A stretch of DNA of 64,000 nucleotides from Candidatus Phytoplasma mali (GCF_000026205.1 NC_011047.1:537944-601943), one strand, 5' to 3'. Numbered from the stretch's first letter, positions 1-9,163 are shown. Program-made: numbers and translations. Notes: generated by a model from the sequence alone, not told the origin.

Positions 1-180
1 AATGAATTGAAAAAAGTTAAATAAAAAACTCATGAAGAAATATTTGAAAAAATATTATTTTTGATATTTACAAGTTATTTATATATTCCGATAGTTGTTT
101 TAAAAGAAAATTAAAAATATAATATAAAAATTAATAATATTAAATTTATATATAACTGAGAGGAAAAAATATATTTTAAA

Positions 181-972
181 ATGAAAATTACTTTGTTAAA
201 AAAAATAATTATTATTACATTATTGTTTATAAGCGCTTCCTTAATTGAAGCGGTGTCTAAATTTACTATTAATGCTTCAACAGATTGTCATAATTCTTTT
301 TTTAAAATAGAATTTTTACCATTGATTTTAATAGGTTTTTTGTTTGGTTTAAAATATGGCGTTCTAGCTAATTTGTTATATTTATTAATTCATTATATAT
401 TTGAATATGTTGTAGTTTTACATTCATTATCTGCAACTTTATCATTACCATCATCATTTAATTTTTATTTGTTTTTTTTTAAATTTTTTTTACCTTATAT
501 ATTTTGTTCTCTTTCTGGTTTATTTTATAGACAGGACTTGGAACATTTAAATCAAAAAAAAAATATTATATTAACTTTTTTGATTATAGTTATATTAAAT
601 ATTATTTCTGTTTTTTTAACAGTTAATTTTTTATCTATTTCTTCTTTAGAAGCAGATCATCATCACGAACATGAACATCACGAACATGAACATCACGAAC
701 ATGAACATCACGAACATGAACATCACGAACATGAACATCACGAACATGAACATCACGAACATGAACATCACGAACATGAACATCACGAACATGAACATCA
801 CGAACATGAACATAATAGTTTATTGAAAAAATTTTTTAATGATAGTGTTCCTTTTAAAACCATTTATTTAATTTATAATTTATTATCAGTTTTATTTAAT
901 AATCTTACTATTTGCGTACTGGTTATTTTGATGACTCCTAGATTAAAAGAGAATTTAAATAAAATATCTTAA
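181..972 (+). CDS. ECF transporter S-component-like membrane protein with His-rich insert
   Basis: A 263-residue polytopic membrane protein. The first 130 residues look like the substrate-binding S component of an energy-coupling-factor vitamin/metal transporter: a basic N-terminus, a helix at about 7-25, then helices around 45-75 and 90-115 separated by a short GLKYG-type turn, as in ThiT-like proteins. Residues 161-210 are ten exact copies of HHEHE, followed by two more hydrophobic stretches (about 222-255). Such a protein would need the shared EcfA/EcfT module, which is not in this window. A shorter paralogue without the His tract is at 61654-62307, directly behind a zinc/manganese ABC operon, so a transition metal is a possible substrate (inference). 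A purine-rich RBS (GAGAGGA) lies about 16 bases before the ATG, which is long. The family assignment is moderate; the substrate is unknown. Confidence 0.6.
   Translation: MKITLLKKIIIITLLFISASLIEAVSKFTINASTDCHNSFFKIEFLPLILIGFLFGLKYGVLANLLYLLIHYIFEYVVVLHSLSATLSLPSSFNFYLFFFKFFLPYIFCSLSGLFYRQDLEHLNQKKNIILTFLIIVILNIISVFLTVNFLSISSLEADHHHEHEHHEHEHHEHEHHEHEHHEHEHHEHEHHEHEHHEHEHHEHEHHEHEHNSLLKKFFNDSVPFKTIYLIYNLLSVLFNNLTICVLVILMTPRLKENLNKIS
661..810 (+). repeat. Ten perfect 15-bp tandem repeats encoding HHEHE
   Basis: The unit CATCACGAACATGAA is repeated ten times without a single difference, giving 30 histidines and 20 glutamates in a row. The perfect identity, including the alternation of CAT and CAC codons, implies very recent expansion or ongoing slippage. 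Copy number changes would keep the frame. Confidence 0.97.
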
Positions 973-1012
973 TATTTAAAAAAATAAAAATATATATTAT
1001 AAAGGAATAATC

Positions 1013-1651
1013 ATGCTTAAAACAAAAAAAATATCTCGAATAGAAAAGATATTCACTTTGATTACTTGTATAATTGGAATTTCAATTATTTATCTTTATA
1101 TATTTTTTTCTTATTTAAACAATGAAGAAATAATAAAACCCATTTCTAAAACAAAAATTAACCAAAAATCTGCTTTTGAAACACATAAATTATTGAAAAG
1201 TGAACAAAATCTAATTTTTTTAAAAGATATTGATAAAAATGTGAGTCCTAGATTTAAAGAGAAATATCAAGAAATGAATAAATTTAAAGATAAAATAAAA
1301 AATAACAATTTCCAATTATCAATATTAGAAACAAAATTAAAATCATTAGAAGAACAATTTAATTTAATAGAAAATAAAAAAAATGATGTAAAATTAAAAT
1401 TACAACAAGAAGAAGACTTAAATAAATGGAAAGAATTGCAAATTGAACAAATTCACTTACAACAACAATATAATCAAAAAAATCATTTAATAGAAAGTAT
1501 AAAAAAAATTAAACAAGACAATATGTTTTTAGAAATTTATATACGTGAATGCATTAAAATATTAAAATTTGAAGAAGATTTAAAACAATATTTAATTCAA
1601 CAAGAAAAAAATAAAATTGATCGAAATATAAAAAAAATTAATATATCTTGA
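1013..1651 (+). CDS. Membrane-anchored coiled-coil protein, unknown function
   Basis: I do not recognise a family. The 212-residue product has a basic N-terminus, one transmembrane segment at about 16-36 and then a long, strongly charged helical region (about 75-205) rich in E, K, Q, L and I with heptad character, so a coiled coil facing outside the membrane is likely. The start ATG has a good RBS (AAAGGAA) at 1001. The stop TGA at 1649-1651 abuts an ftsH-derived fragment on the same strand, so the 3' junction may have formed by recombination. The design (short basic tail, single anchor, coiled coil) is shared with the proteins at 10347-12545 and 62576-63545. Confidence 0.75.
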   Translation: MLKTKKISRIEKIFTLITCIIGISIIYLYIFFSYLNNEEIIKPISKTKINQKSAFETHKLLKSEQNLIFLKDIDKNVSPRFKEKYQEMNKFKDKIKNNNFQLSILETKLKSLEEQFNLIENKKNDVKLKLQQEEDLNKWKELQIEQIHLQQQYNQKNHLIESIKKIKQDNMFLEIYIRECIKILKFEEDLKQYLIQQEKNKIDRNIKKINIS

Positions 1652-2213
1652 CCGCTTTTTAATGGGGCCCGTCAAGAAGTCAATTAAATATGACCCTGAA
1701 GAAAACGCCTTTATGGTCGCTTATCATGAAACGAGGCATATAGCAGAAGTTACCATTGGGGATTAAATTAAAACATGCTCAAAAAAGTTCAAAAATCACT
1801 ATTATCCCCAACAGCATGCCTGCGTTTATAATTTAATGATGTCGGCAAAATAAACTTTCTTTTCTTCTCGAAAAAGAATGTTAGCACAAATCCAATCCTT
1901 TTTAGGAGGACGTGTCGCGGAAGAATTAGTTTTTGATGATATTTCTTCTGGTGCCTTTGACGACTTTCGACAAGCGACTAAAATTGCCCGGTTAATGGTG
2001 ACTAAATACGGGATGAGTGATTTAGGAGTTAGTCAAGATTCCGAATTTTCGGATAAAAAACTGATTGATACCGCAATTAAAAAAATCATTTCCGAATGTT
2101 ATCAACAAGTTCAAATAATTATTAAAGAAAACAAAGATTTGTTAGATAAAATTGCTAATATACTTTTAGAACAAGAAACGATTACTCAAGCGGAAATAGA
2201 ACAATTAGTGTGA
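1650..2213 (+). pseudogene. ftsH: 3' fragment of ftsH (protease-domain remnant)
   Basis: This is the last third of an FtsH/HflB gene. Bases 1650-1851 correspond to the zinc-site region of the intact gene at 19993-21792 but carry many small insertions and deletions, so the HEAGH site is destroyed. Bases 1852-2090 appear identical to 21416-21654, and the end then diverges again. An open frame of 111 codons (1878-2213, ATG inside the old gene) encodes the C-terminal part of the peptidase domain without ATPase or zinc site. It is probably a relic kept similar to the intact copy by recent duplication or gene conversion. Expression of the 111-residue piece cannot be excluded but no RBS of its own is evident. 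Confidence 0.85.
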
Positions 2214-2485
2214 TTATTATATTTTTCTTATTATCTCGGTTTATAAAAAAAGCATAACAATAACTTTATAATTTTTTACATTCTTTTTTTTATTTGCATT
2301 TATTTTAAAAAAGTATTATATTAAAAATTATTAATTGTTAAAAATAAATTTTTTATTTTAATATTTATAATTTCTTTATTTGAGGTTTCAAATAATAATT
2401 GTTATTGGTGAATTACTATCATTTTTAATATATAAACATTTCATAATTTTAAAATGTCTTAAATATATATAGGAAAAAAATAAAT

Positions 2486-3739
2486 ATGGTATATTCTATA
2501 GAAAATTGTTTCGATGTTTCTGATTTTTTAGAACAAATTGATGAATTTAAAAAAGATAAAAATAAAAAAATACCTTTAATGAGAGGTTATATTAGAAACG
2601 AAGAAAAAATTTTCTATTTTATTAGTCATAAAAATGATAATAAAATAAAGATACAAATGAAAGTATTCACAAAAGATATAATAGATCGAGATATTATTGT
2701 TAAAAGTAAGTTGATCTGTAAAAATTTTTATGGTAACTATATTTTTAAACTAGAAATTATTGATTGGTTATTTATAGAAGAAGATGAAAATAAAAACTGC
2801 CAAAAAACTATCAAAGTGATTAAATCAGATTCAAAAATAGGGATTTTAACCAATGAAAAAGGAGATGCTATTTCAGATATTGAAGCTGAATTAAACAAAG
2901 AAAATTATAAAAAATATGAAATATTTTCTGTTTTTACTCAAGGCTACAATGCTATTGTTGATATTTCTGACAAGGTGAAAGAAATAAATGATAAAAATCA
3001 ATGTAATATCATTTTACTTAGCCGTGGAGGTGGTAATGAATCAGATATTGATGCAGTTTTTAATAATTTAGATATAATAAAAACTATTCAACAATCAAAA
3101 ATCCCGATTGTTACTGCGATAGGTCACGCAAATGATGTTACTTTTTCTGATTTAGTGGCTTTTGATAATGCTACTACTCCCACCTCTGGTATTCAAATAG
3201 TTTTGAAATTAATAAAATCAGCTGTTGAATTTAAAAATAATAATAAAAATAATAATAATGATAAACAATTATATTTATCTTTATATAAAATTATGTTAAA
3301 AATTAGAAAGTTTTTTTCAATATTTTTTAAATTAATAAAATCAGTTTTTGGCGTTAAAAATAATAACAATGATAAACAATTATATTTATCTTTATATAAA
3401 ATTATGTTAAAAATTAAAAAAGGTTTTTCAGAAATAATAAATATTGAATTTTCAAATCAAACTATTATTACCAATGTATATGATGAAAATGAAAATATAA
3501 TTATTTTAAATTGGTGTTTATTGATTGAAATATTAAATCATTATAATTTTAAAATTTATCGTTTATATTATGATAATGTTTCAAGTAATTTAAATTTAAA
3601 ACAAAAAAGATTATATTTAAATGAAACTCAGTTAAAAGAAACGATAGATTTTGTATTTTTTGATTTTAATAATAGAGTTACTAATTATAATAATGATAAG
3701 AAATTATTATTTATCAATAAAAATATCGTCATAAATTAA
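2486..3739 (+). CDS. xseA: Exodeoxyribonuclease VII large subunit-like protein (XseA-like)
   Basis: The first 230 residues follow exonuclease VII large subunit: an OB-fold-like N-terminal region (about 25-100), then the catalytic domain with the RGGG motif at 180-183 and the GHANDVTFSD / TPTS stretch around 213-227. Residues matching the four key positions of E. coli XseA can be seen: D131, R180, H214 and D217. The protein would degrade single-stranded DNA from its ends. The rest is unlike normal XseA: the long coiled-coil region is replaced by an Asn/Lys-rich segment containing a tandem duplication of about 37-41 residues, and a C-terminus I cannot place. I saw no xseB gene. At 417 residues it is near normal length, but the catalytic half is compact and diverged. 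The RBS is AGGAAA shortly before ATG. Confidence 0.7.
   Translation: MVYSIENCFDVSDFLEQIDEFKKDKNKKIPLMRGYIRNEEKIFYFISHKNDNKIKIQMKVFTKDIIDRDIIVKSKLICKNFYGNYIFKLEIIDWLFIEEDENKNCQKTIKVIKSDSKIGILTNEKGDAISDIEAELNKENYKKYEIFSVFTQGYNAIVDISDKVKEINDKNQCNIILLSRGGGNESDIDAVFNNLDIIKTIQQSKIPIVTAIGHANDVTFSDLVAFDNATTPTSGIQIVLKLIKSAVEFKNNNKNNNNDKQLYLSLYKIMLKIRKFFSIFFKLIKSVFGVKNNNNDKQLYLSLYKIMLKIKKGFSEIINIEFSNQTIITNVYDENENIIILNWCLLIEILNHYNFKIYRLYYDNVSSNLNLKQKRLYLNETQLKETIDFVFFDFNNRVTNYNNDKKLLFINKNIVIN
3206..3421 (+). repeat. Imperfect tandem duplication inside the XseA-like gene
   Basis: Bases 3206-3310 and 3329-3421 repeat each other. Both begin AAATTAATAAAATCAG and share the later run ATAAACAATTATATTTATCT. 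They differ by a 12-base indel in the AAT repeats and by substitutions. The duplication stays in frame and gives two copies of a KLIKS...LYKIMLKI peptide. Confidence 0.85.
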
Positions 3740-3967
3740 TGTAATAATTATAATAATAACTTTAATTGTCGTTTTTATAAATATAATTTTCAATTTAGAT
3801 AACAAAAAAATTAACTTTTTTATAAACTTGATTTAATTTTGTTGGTTCTCCAAACGAGTACTTTATTTTAGTTTGATTTAAAAAAATAATTTAAATCAAT
3901 CTAAATTAAAAAAAGGTTAATTTAAAAAAATAAATTTATTTTTTTAATATTTATTTTTAATACTTTG
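3740..3967. other. Intergenic stretch without visible genes
   Basis: Together with 3996-4207 this forms a 468-base gap. Apart from the terminator at 3968-3995 and AT-rich sequence that could hold the promoter of the 4208 gene, I see nothing that supports a gene. Confidence 0.5.
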
Positions 3968-3995
3968 AAGACTAGCGTTTTGCTAGTCTTTTTTT
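3968..3995 (+). terminator. Rho-independent terminator
   Basis: A 9-bp perfect stem AAGACTAGC / GCTAGTCTT with a GTTTT loop is followed by a run of T. It lies 230 bases after the XseA-like gene and 210 before the next start. Confidence 0.85.
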
Positions 3996-4207
3996 ATTTT
4001 TAAGAATTAAAAATATTTATAATTTTCTTTAACATTGTGAAATTTTATTCATTTTTTGAAATATAAAATTTGTATATAAAAAATTTAAGATTTTTTTTCT
4101 AAATTATGTTATTTATTTATCAAGTAAAAAAACATTTAACTTGTTTTTTTTTTTTTTATATGTCATAATAAATGAAATATAAAAAAGAAAGGTTACAAAA
4201 TATATAA

Positions 4208-6289
4208 ATGGCTTGGAAAGAATTTTTTGTTAAAAATAAAAAGATTTTAATAATTTTTTTTGTAATATTATTGACTATCGGAATTGCTTTTTTTATATAT
4301 TGTTTGTATCTTAGAAATGACAAAAATCATAGCCAAAAAAATATTGATATTTATAATAATGAAAATTTAATAGAATTAGAAAAAGAAAAAATGTATACTA
4401 AATTAATTCCTGAATCCCAAGAAATTAGTGATTTAAAATTTGTTATTGATTTAACAGATTTACAAAAAGAAATGCTTTTATTAATGAGAGAAAATTTTGT
4501 TGTAGTAAAACCTGATTGGCAAGAATCAATAAAACAAGGTCGAGCTGCTTTTGAAGGAGATTTTAGTAAAGTTTTAAAAGAAAATGAATTAAAACCTTAT
4601 TTAAAACCTCAATATGATTTGGGGTTATTGGGAGATTTACCGAAAGATGAAGAAAATATCTCATGCGATATTAGAGGTTATAATAATTTTTATAAATTAC
4701 GCAATTGGGAATCTCATCGATGGCATTTTAAGTTAAGAGATAATTTGCAATTTGAAAATCAAACAGAAATTAATAATCAAGTTGTCAAGTATTCTTTAGA
4801 AAAACATAAGGAAATAATAAAATTATTATATGATATCGATAAATTACCCGATAATCCTGATTTGCCATCAAATTTTAAATTTTTATTAGAAACAGAATGT
4901 GATATTGATATTAATGAAAAATATGATTTTATTTTATCTTATAAAGAAAAAAAAGATTTACATTCTGTTATTAGCTTACTGAATCAATTAACTTTATTTT
5001 CATCCGATATTTTTGAAAATACTTATTCATTAAATAATGGCGATATAGATAAATCCAATTATGGAACTTCAGCTTTCCCCTTTTTATCTTATGGTCCTTA
5101 TTTACTTAAACAAGGTTATGATTCTCAAAAGGATTGGATATTTGAAAAAAACGATTTTTTTTATCGAAAAAACGAATACCCTTTAAAAAATATTCTTTAT
5201 AAAAAAACTAATTCTTCAGAAGAAAAATATGATTTATTTAATAAAGATCAAATTAATGAAATCATTATTAAAGATACAAAAGATATTTCAAAAATTAATC
5301 AAAACAAATTTAAAAATTTTTTAAAAAAAACTATTAGTAATTCTATTTATATTTTTTTTAAACAAGAAGAAATTGAGAATGAAGATGATGAAATTTTAAA
5401 ACAACAAAAAACCAAGACTAATTTTTTTCTAAATGATGCTCGTTTTCGTAAAGCTTTATTTTTATCTTTAGATCGTTGTTCTTTATTAGAAAAAGAAGAT
5501 TATTTTGGTTTAGTACCTAATTTTTCTTTTGTTTCTGATTTAGTGAAGTTTACTGAAGAATATCACTTTAATGAACAACAATTTCATCAACAAAATTTAA
5601 ATAATATTTTTAATTTAAAAAATATACAATCAGAACAAGATATTAATTCAAAAATATATCAACCTGAACAAGCTCGTCAATTATTAGAAGAAGTAAATAC
5701 AGATTTTAATAAACAATTTCCTCAATTTCAACAACCTTTAATTATTAGAATTTTTACTGGATTTGATGAAACAACTGAATTTAGAGAATTAAAATTGACT
5801 TCATTTTTAATTGATAGTTGGAAAAATGTTTTTTCATCATTATCAGATAAAATTCAATTTGATCAAACAACAGATCCTTCTTTTTCTTATAATGTAGATC
5901 TTGGACCAGGTTTTTTAGCAACAATTAAAAATCCTCATCAAATATTTATTTATATGTATGATCAATTTGAAATATTAGATTCATTAGGTAAAAGCAACAA
6001 AAGAAAATTTATTTTAAAAGAATCAGAAAGTTCTGAAAAAGAATTTACTGTAGGAGAATTACAATCATTTCTTCAAGAATTACAAAAAAAAATAGATAAA
6101 AAAATTAATAACAATAAAAGGGATGATTTTGAAAAATATTGTCTTATTTTAGCACAATTAGAAAAAAAAGCTTTAGAAGAATTATACTGTTTGCCTTTGA
6201 TTAAAGGAACAAGGTATAAAATTTATCAAGTTTTAGAACGGGATTTTAAAAATTCTTTTCTTTTGTGGGGATTGAATGATATATGTTAA
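4208..6289 (+). CDS. OppA/DdpA-like solute-binding protein, membrane anchored (first of FtsH pair)
   Basis: A 693-residue protein with one N-terminal transmembrane segment (about 10-32) and no lipobox, followed by an extracellular family-5 solute-binding domain. Diagnostic pieces are W-HFKLRDNLQFEN (about 170-185, the W-F-LR-F-NG consensus) and the YGTSAFPFLSYGPYLL stretch near 287-302, which is also present in the paralogue at 18064-19971. The family normally delivers oligopeptides or nickel to an ABC permease, but no permease or ATPase gene is nearby. Instead the stop codon overlaps the start of an ftsH gene by 7 bases, implying co-translation with the membrane protease. A TAA just before the ATG fixes the start. 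The binding role is inferred; the protein may have been recruited as an FtsH partner or adaptor. Confidence 0.7.
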   Translation: MAWKEFFVKNKKILIIFFVILLTIGIAFFIYCLYLRNDKNHSQKNIDIYNNENLIELEKEKMYTKLIPESQEISDLKFVIDLTDLQKEMLLLMRENFVVVKPDWQESIKQGRAAFEGDFSKVLKENELKPYLKPQYDLGLLGDLPKDEENISCDIRGYNNFYKLRNWESHRWHFKLRDNLQFENQTEINNQVVKYSLEKHKEIIKLLYDIDKLPDNPDLPSNFKFLLETECDIDINEKYDFILSYKEKKDLHSVISLLNQLTLFSSDIFENTYSLNNGDIDKSNYGTSAFPFLSYGPYLLKQGYDSQKDWIFEKNDFFYRKNEYPLKNILYKKTNSSEEKYDLFNKDQINEIIIKDTKDISKINQNKFKNFLKKTISNSIYIFFKQEEIENEDDEILKQQKTKTNFFLNDARFRKALFLSLDRCSLLEKEDYFGLVPNFSFVSDLVKFTEEYHFNEQQFHQQNLNNIFNLKNIQSEQDINSKIYQPEQARQLLEEVNTDFNKQFPQFQQPLIIRIFTGFDETTEFRELKLTSFLIDSWKNVFSSLSDKIQFDQTTDPSFSYNVDLGPGFLATIKNPHQIFIYMYDQFEILDSLGKSNKRKFILKESESSEKEFTVGELQSFLQELQKKIDKKINNNKRDDFEKYCLILAQLEKKALEELYCLPLIKGTRYKIYQVLERDFKNSFLLWGLNDIC

Positions 6290-8088
6290 AAATTAAAAAT
6301 TTTATTATTTGGATTAAAAAAAAATTTATTTTAATTATTTTATTAACCTCATTTAGTCTATTTTTATTTATGATTTTTTATAATTATCAATTGAATTATT
6401 ATAATTTACCTAAAAAAGAAAAAGAATTTTGTGTATTAATGTCGGATATTGACAAAAATAAAATAAAAAAAATAATTTATCAAAAAAAATATGATCTTTT
6501 GAATGGCGATTACTTTTATATTGAAGCAACTGATAAAGATAAAAACGAAACATGCTATTGTAAAACAGAAATTATGCTTTATGATAAATTTGTTCAGTTA
6601 TTAGAATTTAAATATCAAAAAAATCAATTGACAGAAATAAAGTCTCAGCTTGATACAAATTATTTTAAAACAATTATATATTTATCACAATTAATTAATG
6701 TTTTTTCTAGTATTATTTTTATTATATATATTGTATATATTATGAATACATCATCAGTTAAATTAAATTCTAATTATCAAATTGTTTCCAAACAAAAATC
6801 TCTTTTCACTTTCAAAGATGTGGCCGGTAATGAAGAAGAAAAAGAAGAAATGACCGAGTTAATTGATTTTTTACAAAATCCTAAAAAATACGAACAAATA
6901 GGAGCTTCCACCCCGAAAGGTGTCTTATTAGAAGGACCACCAGGTACCGGTAAAACTCTTTTAGCCAAAGCTTTAGCGGGCGAAGCTAACGTCCCTTTTT
7001 TTGCTGTTTCAGGTTCGGAATTTGTAGAAATGTATGTGGGTGTGGGCGCTTCAAGGGTCAGAACCTTGTTTAAAGAAGCGAAATTAAATGCTCCTTGTGT
7101 ATTATTTATTGATGAAATTGATGCTTTAGGTGGAAAAAGAAATGTTAGTGGTCACGGTTCTTCCCAAGAAAAAGATCAAACTTTAAATCAACTTTTAACC
7201 GAAATGGATGGTTTTACCAAATCTCAAGGTATTATTGTGGTAGCTGCCACTAATCGCGTGGATATTTTAGATCCTGCTTTATTACGTCCAGGCAGATTTG
7301 ATCGAATTTTTAAAGTAGGTTTACCGGATATCAAAGCTCGAGAAGCCATTTTAAAAGTACATGCACAAAATAAAAAATTATCCCCTGATATTGATTTTCA
7401 TCAATTAGCGAAACAAACTCCGGGGATGAGTGGGGCTCAATTAGGAGCGGTTTTAAATGAAGCTTCAATTTTAACGGTGCGAAATCAAAAAGATCAAATT
7501 ACTATGATCGAATTAGAAGAAGCCATTGATCGTGTTTTAATGGGACCCGCGAAAAAATCGCTTAAATATGATGCGGAAGAAAGAAAAATGGTCGCTTATC
7601 ATGAAGCTGGCCACGCTGTCATCGGTTTAAAATTAAAATATGCACAAAAAGTTCAAAAAATTACGATTATTCCTCGGGGTAACGCCGGTGGTTATAATTT
7701 AATGATACCTGAAAAAGAAACCTTCTTTTCTTCTAAGAAAAGAATGTTAGCAAATATTACTTCTTACTTAGGTGGTCGAGTAGCGGAAGAATTAGTTTTT
7801 GATGATATTTCTAATGGATCTTATGATGATTTTAAACAAGCTACTAGAATTGCTAAATTAATGGTAACTAAATACGGGATGAGTGATTTAGGAGTTACAC
7901 AAGATTCTGAATTTTCAGATAAAAAAGCGATTGATACCGAAATTAAAAAAATAGTTGATGATTGTCATCAAGAAACTAAAAATATTATTAAGCAAAATAA
8001 ATCTTTATTAGATAAAATTGTGGTTTTACTTTTAGAACAAGAAACGATTACTAAAGAAGAGATAGATAAACTATTTGAAATAAAATAA
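6283..8088 (+). CDS. ftsH: ATP-dependent zinc metalloprotease FtsH (HflB), paralogue 1
   Basis: A 601-residue FtsH with all catalytic parts: transmembrane helices at about 11-31 and 133-155 with a short external domain between them, Walker A GPPGTGKT (218-225), Walker B with DEID (277-280), the second region of homology ATNRVDILDPALLRPGRFDR, and zinc-binding HEAGH (440-444). It unfolds and degrades membrane and soluble proteins at the cytoplasmic face as a hexamer. Its N-terminal, non-ATPase part is unlike that of the copy at 19993-21792, whereas the AAA and peptidase parts are highly similar. The start overlaps the preceding binding-protein gene, so both are probably translated from one mRNA, which ends at the hairpin at 8131. 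Multiple HflB copies are typical of phytoplasmas. Confidence 0.95.
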   Translation: MLKIKNFIIWIKKKFILIILLTSFSLFLFMIFYNYQLNYYNLPKKEKEFCVLMSDIDKNKIKKIIYQKKYDLLNGDYFYIEATDKDKNETCYCKTEIMLYDKFVQLLEFKYQKNQLTEIKSQLDTNYFKTIIYLSQLINVFSSIIFIIYIVYIMNTSSVKLNSNYQIVSKQKSLFTFKDVAGNEEEKEEMTELIDFLQNPKKYEQIGASTPKGVLLEGPPGTGKTLLAKALAGEANVPFFAVSGSEFVEMYVGVGASRVRTLFKEAKLNAPCVLFIDEIDALGGKRNVSGHGSSQEKDQTLNQLLTEMDGFTKSQGIIVVAATNRVDILDPALLRPGRFDRIFKVGLPDIKAREAILKVHAQNKKLSPDIDFHQLAKQTPGMSGAQLGAVLNEASILTVRNQKDQITMIELEEAIDRVLMGPAKKSLKYDAEERKMVAYHEAGHAVIGLKLKYAQKVQKITIIPRGNAGGYNLMIPEKETFFSSKKRMLANITSYLGGRVAEELVFDDISNGSYDDFKQATRIAKLMVTKYGMSDLGVTQDSEFSDKKAIDTEIKKIVDDCHQETKNIIKQNKSLLDKIVVLLLEQETITKEEIDKLFEIK

Positions 8089-8130
8089 TTTATTGAAAGT
8101 TAATTAACAATATTTTTTTATATTATTCAA

Positions 8131-8160
8131 AAAAAAGAATTCGATATGAATTCTTTTTTA
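8131..8160 (+). terminator. Rho-independent terminator after ftsH
   Basis: A 12-bp perfect stem AAAAAAGAATTC / GAATTCTTTTTT with loop GATAT, 43 bases after the ftsH stop. The A and T arms make it potentially bidirectional. Confidence 0.8.
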
Positions 8161-8596
8161 TTTATTTATTATTTATTTTTATAATATAATATAAATTTGT
8201 AAATTATTTTATATGATATTATAAATTTCTTTAAGTTAGTTTTTAATATATTTTATGTTTAATATCAGTTTTTTTAAATTATTTTTATTAAATATTTGTT
8301 CTAATTTTAGTTGTTTTATTTTTTTGATTTAATTTATTTCATTTGATTTTGGTTTTTTTAAAATAACTAAAATTTCCTTCAAGTAAAAAGTTTTTTTTAT
8401 TTATTTAAATATTGGTTGTATTATTTTAAACATTTCTGACTGTTTAGTGGTCTTGATGTGGTTAATTCTTAATATTTGTTCAATTTATAATGGATAATAA
8501 AGGTGTAATGTTGGTGTACAAGTATTTATTAATTGGATTTTCACTCTGTTAACAGGAAAAAGTTAATAATATATTTTGGGAATTTAAATTATAAAA
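8161..8596. other. Intergenic region, no gene seen
   Basis: Low-complexity AT-rich sequence between two convergent transcription units. No open frame with a convincing start, RBS or recognisable product was found. Confidence 0.5.
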
Positions 8597-8643
8597 AGAG
8601 AAGCTCAAACGGTTAATTAAATAACTGTCTTAGCTTCTTTTTT
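8597..8643 (-). terminator. Terminator for the minus-strand effector gene
   Basis: On the minus strand AGAAGCT and AGCTTCT form an outer stem that encloses a second imperfect stem, and a T-rich tract follows the left arm at 8592-8597. It lies about 120 bases downstream of the secreted-protein gene that ends at 8765. Confidence 0.6.
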
Positions 8644-8764
8644 AAGTTTTATTTTGGTTTTCTACACTATTTAGTGTCTATTTAATAAATAAAATATTGA
8701 TATTCAATATTAGATTAATAAACTCAATAAACTCTTTAATAAAAAATGATTTTCCACCAATAAT

Positions 8765-9163
8765 TTATAATTGGCGGTTATCATGATTGTCGTCGTTTGA
8801 ATGATTTCCATTATGATTTTGATAATTAGTTGGATAATGATTAGCTTGTGGGGCTTGTGTTAAAATTATCATTTGTTGTTCTAGATTAATAATTATTTGG
8901 TTTAAATTTTGATATCTTGATGTTAGAATTTCGATTATTTCAGGATTATAATATCGATAATTTAAAATTTGTGTCATTATTCGATTTCTTTCTGTTGATA
9001 ATTCGTTAATTCGTTGTTGTATTTCGTTGAGTGACGATTCAGGATGATCATCAATTTGATGATTTTCCAACGCCTGAACATAATTATGACTAAATAAGAT
9101 TAATAATAAACTTAATAAATAACTTCCATTAAGGATTTTGAACGCATTTTTTAATTTGAACAC
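8765..9163 (-). CDS. SVM-type secreted protein, phyllogen/SAP54-like candidate effector
   Basis: The 132-residue product starts with MFKLKN, a basic N-region and a hydrophobic core ending after Ala31, which is the signal-peptide design of phytoplasma sequence-variable mosaic (SVM) effectors. The mature part of about 100 residues holds two helices predicted from the sequence (about 44-68 and 74-101) with heptad-spaced I/L, separated by a short NP-containing turn, and then a His/Asn-rich tail. Two helices in a small coiled-coil hairpin is the architecture known for phyllogens (SAP54/PHYL1), which act on plant MADS-box factors; I infer similarity from architecture and a few phrases, not from an alignment. 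The start is GTG with AGGAG 12 bases upstream. The gene stands alone on the minus strand with its own terminator. Confidence 0.65.
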   Translation of the reverse strand: MFKLKNAFKILNGSYLLSLLLILFSHNYVQALENHQIDDHPESSLNEIQQRINELSTERNRIMTQILNYRYYNPEIIEILTSRYQNLNQIIINLEQQMIILTQAPQANHYPTNYQNHNGNHSNDDNHDNRQL

